Source: Euryarchaeota archaeon UBA130
GTDB lineage: Archaea > Thermoplasmatota > Poseidoniia > Poseidoniales > Thalassarchaeaceae
Direction of reading: 5' to 3'
Length of the DNA stretch: 41,675 nucleotides
NCBI GenBank assembly: GCA_002505775.1
Contig: DAVY01000015.1
Location: 1 to 41,675, forward strand
The notes beneath the pieces were generated by a model. The model had not been told where the DNA came from. It saw nothing but the letters and a program-made list of their open reading frames with translations, and made no database searches. Position 1 is the first letter of the stretch. Each line of letters begins with the position of its first letter. The position numbers were made by a program, and so were the translations under genes. This document shows, one piece after another, positions 41,086 through 41,675 of this stretch.

Positions 41086-41675
41086 ATGGCAAAGCACCGC
41101 GCTGGAGATCGAAGAATCATAAGCATCAGTATACCAGAGGAAACCGCTAGGAAGCTGGACCGAAGGGTAGGCAAAGGAAAATCTAGTGGCAGGTCGGCAA
41201 CGATTGCCAAGATGATTGAGGAGGGGCTATCTCGAAATATGCTGAGCAATACCACCGAAGCTATCGTAGAGCCGAGGTCTGCAAGGGCAAATCCATCCGA
41301 GTTCAGGGTCGAAGTTGATACCATGGGAGAGGTAGAAGTACCCGCCGACAGATATTATGGAGCTCAGACCGCCAGATCTCTGATGAATTTCGATATCGGT
41401 GAGGAAACAATGCCAAGATCGATAATCAGAGCCTTTGGAATCCTAAAGATGTCAGCAGCTGAATCCAATTCAGAACTCGGGGAATTAGATAAAGACGTAG
41501 AATCTCTAATCGTATCTTCGTGCAAGGAGGTTATCTCAGGGAGTCTAGACGAACACTTTCCTCTTAGTGTGTGGCAAACTGGTTCCGGTACCCAGACAAA
41601 TATGAATGCTAACGAAGTCATAGCAAATAGAGCAATCGAGCTTGCTGGAGGGAGGCTCGGGAGCAAGACGCCAGT
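41086..41675 (+). CDS. fumC: Ribbon-helix-helix domain fused to class II fumarase (3' partial)
   Basis: An uninterrupted frame from ATG 41086 to the window edge (196 codons), running off the right end. Residues 9-50 read as a ribbon-helix-helix DNA-binding domain: strand RRIISISIPEET, helix ARKLDRRVGKG, turn SSGRS, helix ATIAKMIEEGL. A linker (about 51-72) leads to a class II fumarase start: FRVEVDTMGEVEVPADRYYGAQTARS (core VPADRYYGAQT at 85-95), FPLSVWQTGSGTQTNMN (158-174) and NEVIANRAIEL. Fumarase interconverts fumarate and malate. Ordinary FumC begins near residue 73 here. ATG 41239 (residue 52), with GAGGAGGGG 12 nt before it, could start a fumarase without the DNA-binding part. The end lies outside the window, so completeness is unknown. 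Confidence 0.88.
   Translation, partial: MAKHRAGDRRIISISIPEETARKLDRRVGKGKSSGRSATIAKMIEEGLSRNMLSNTTEAIVEPRSARANPSEFRVEVDTMGEVEVPADRYYGAQTARSLMNFDIGEETMPRSIIRAFGILKMSAAESNSELGELDKDVESLIVSSCKEVISGSLDEHFPLSVWQTGSGTQTNMNANEVIANRAIELAGGRLGSKTP

Noticed and set aside
41061..41666. Two open frames on the minus strand at the right edge (41061-41324 and 41364-41666).
   Set aside because: Both are antisense to the fumarase frame, which is clearly coding by family motifs; their products resemble nothing.
1..41675. CRISPR arrays, insertion sequences, integrases or long repeats.
   Set aside because: No regularly spaced repeats, transposase-like products or long terminal repeats were seen on either strand.

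Overview
The window reads as a piece of a euryarchaeal chromosome, most likely from an uncultured marine lineage of the Marine Group II (Poseidoniales) type. Archaeal information-processing genes are scattered through it: transcription factor B, the large subunit of D-family DNA polymerase, the Fe-S large subunit of primase, a KEOPS Pcc1-like protein, DUF373, archaeal phosphopantothenate synthetase and an MptE-like pterin kinase. There is also a PGF-CTERM-like surface protein. These sit among enzymes of clearly bacterial style (class II ribonucleotide reductase, E. coli-like NADP isocitrate dehydrogenase, bacterial MetK, a complete fatty-acid beta-oxidation operon). The lineage is my inference; no marker such as 16S rRNA is present. 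Coding density is very high: the longest stretch without a gene is about 225 bp (2439-2662), so no gene desert over 300 bp exists. I saw no tRNA, rRNA, CRISPR, insertion sequence or integrase.

Layout. 1-483: end of a fasciclin/cupredoxin surface protein. 498-2438 (-): aconitase-family enzyme with swapped domains. 2663-4936 (+): TFB plus a HEAT-like protein. 4933-9160 (-): NrdJ and an OsmC-like protein. 9192-11105 (+): isocitrate dehydrogenase and a methyltransferase. 11280-18358 (+): a six-gene acyl-CoA operon (thiolase, FadN-type dehydrogenase/hydratase, acyl-CoA dehydrogenase, acyl-CoA-binding protein, DUF4442 hotdog protein, FMN oxidoreductase). 18352-21717 (-): a very large helical protein ending in a PIN domain. 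21810-27027: membrane protein, RNase HI, GcvH, a THEP1-like NTPase, a degenerate DNA-methyltransferase-like protein and a coiled-coil protein. 27098-33334: a beta-decarboxylating dehydrogenase, a Pcc1-NadC-PPS cofactor cluster, MetK, a zinc-ribbon protein and DUF373. 33406-39326: PriL, MptE-like protein and PolD DP2. 39454-41675 (+): PyrE, a CsaA-like tRNA-binding protein, cyclophilin and the start of a class II fumarase.

How the genes fit together. Aconitase, isocitrate dehydrogenase and fumarase supply three TCA-cycle steps, and the acyl-CoA operon would feed that cycle with acetyl-CoA. This points to an aerobic or facultative heterotroph that uses lipids and organic matter. Genes inside operons generally have GGTGA/GGAGG ribosome-binding sites, often overlapping the previous stop codon. 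Several first genes have a TATA-like box about 25-30 bp before the start codon and so look leaderless, as is usual in archaea.

The most unusual object is at the right edge. It is a class II fumarase reading frame preceded, in the same uninterrupted frame, by a ribbon-helix-helix DNA-binding domain, with a 17-bp perfect palindrome lying on its own promoter. Other points of interest are an archaeal acyl-CoA-binding protein inside a beta-oxidation operon, a methyltransferase-like protein whose catalytic motif IV has lost its Asn/Asp (SRPPW), the giant helical-PIN protein, and an aconitase whose conserved N-terminus runs upstream of any ATG/GTG/TTG codon.
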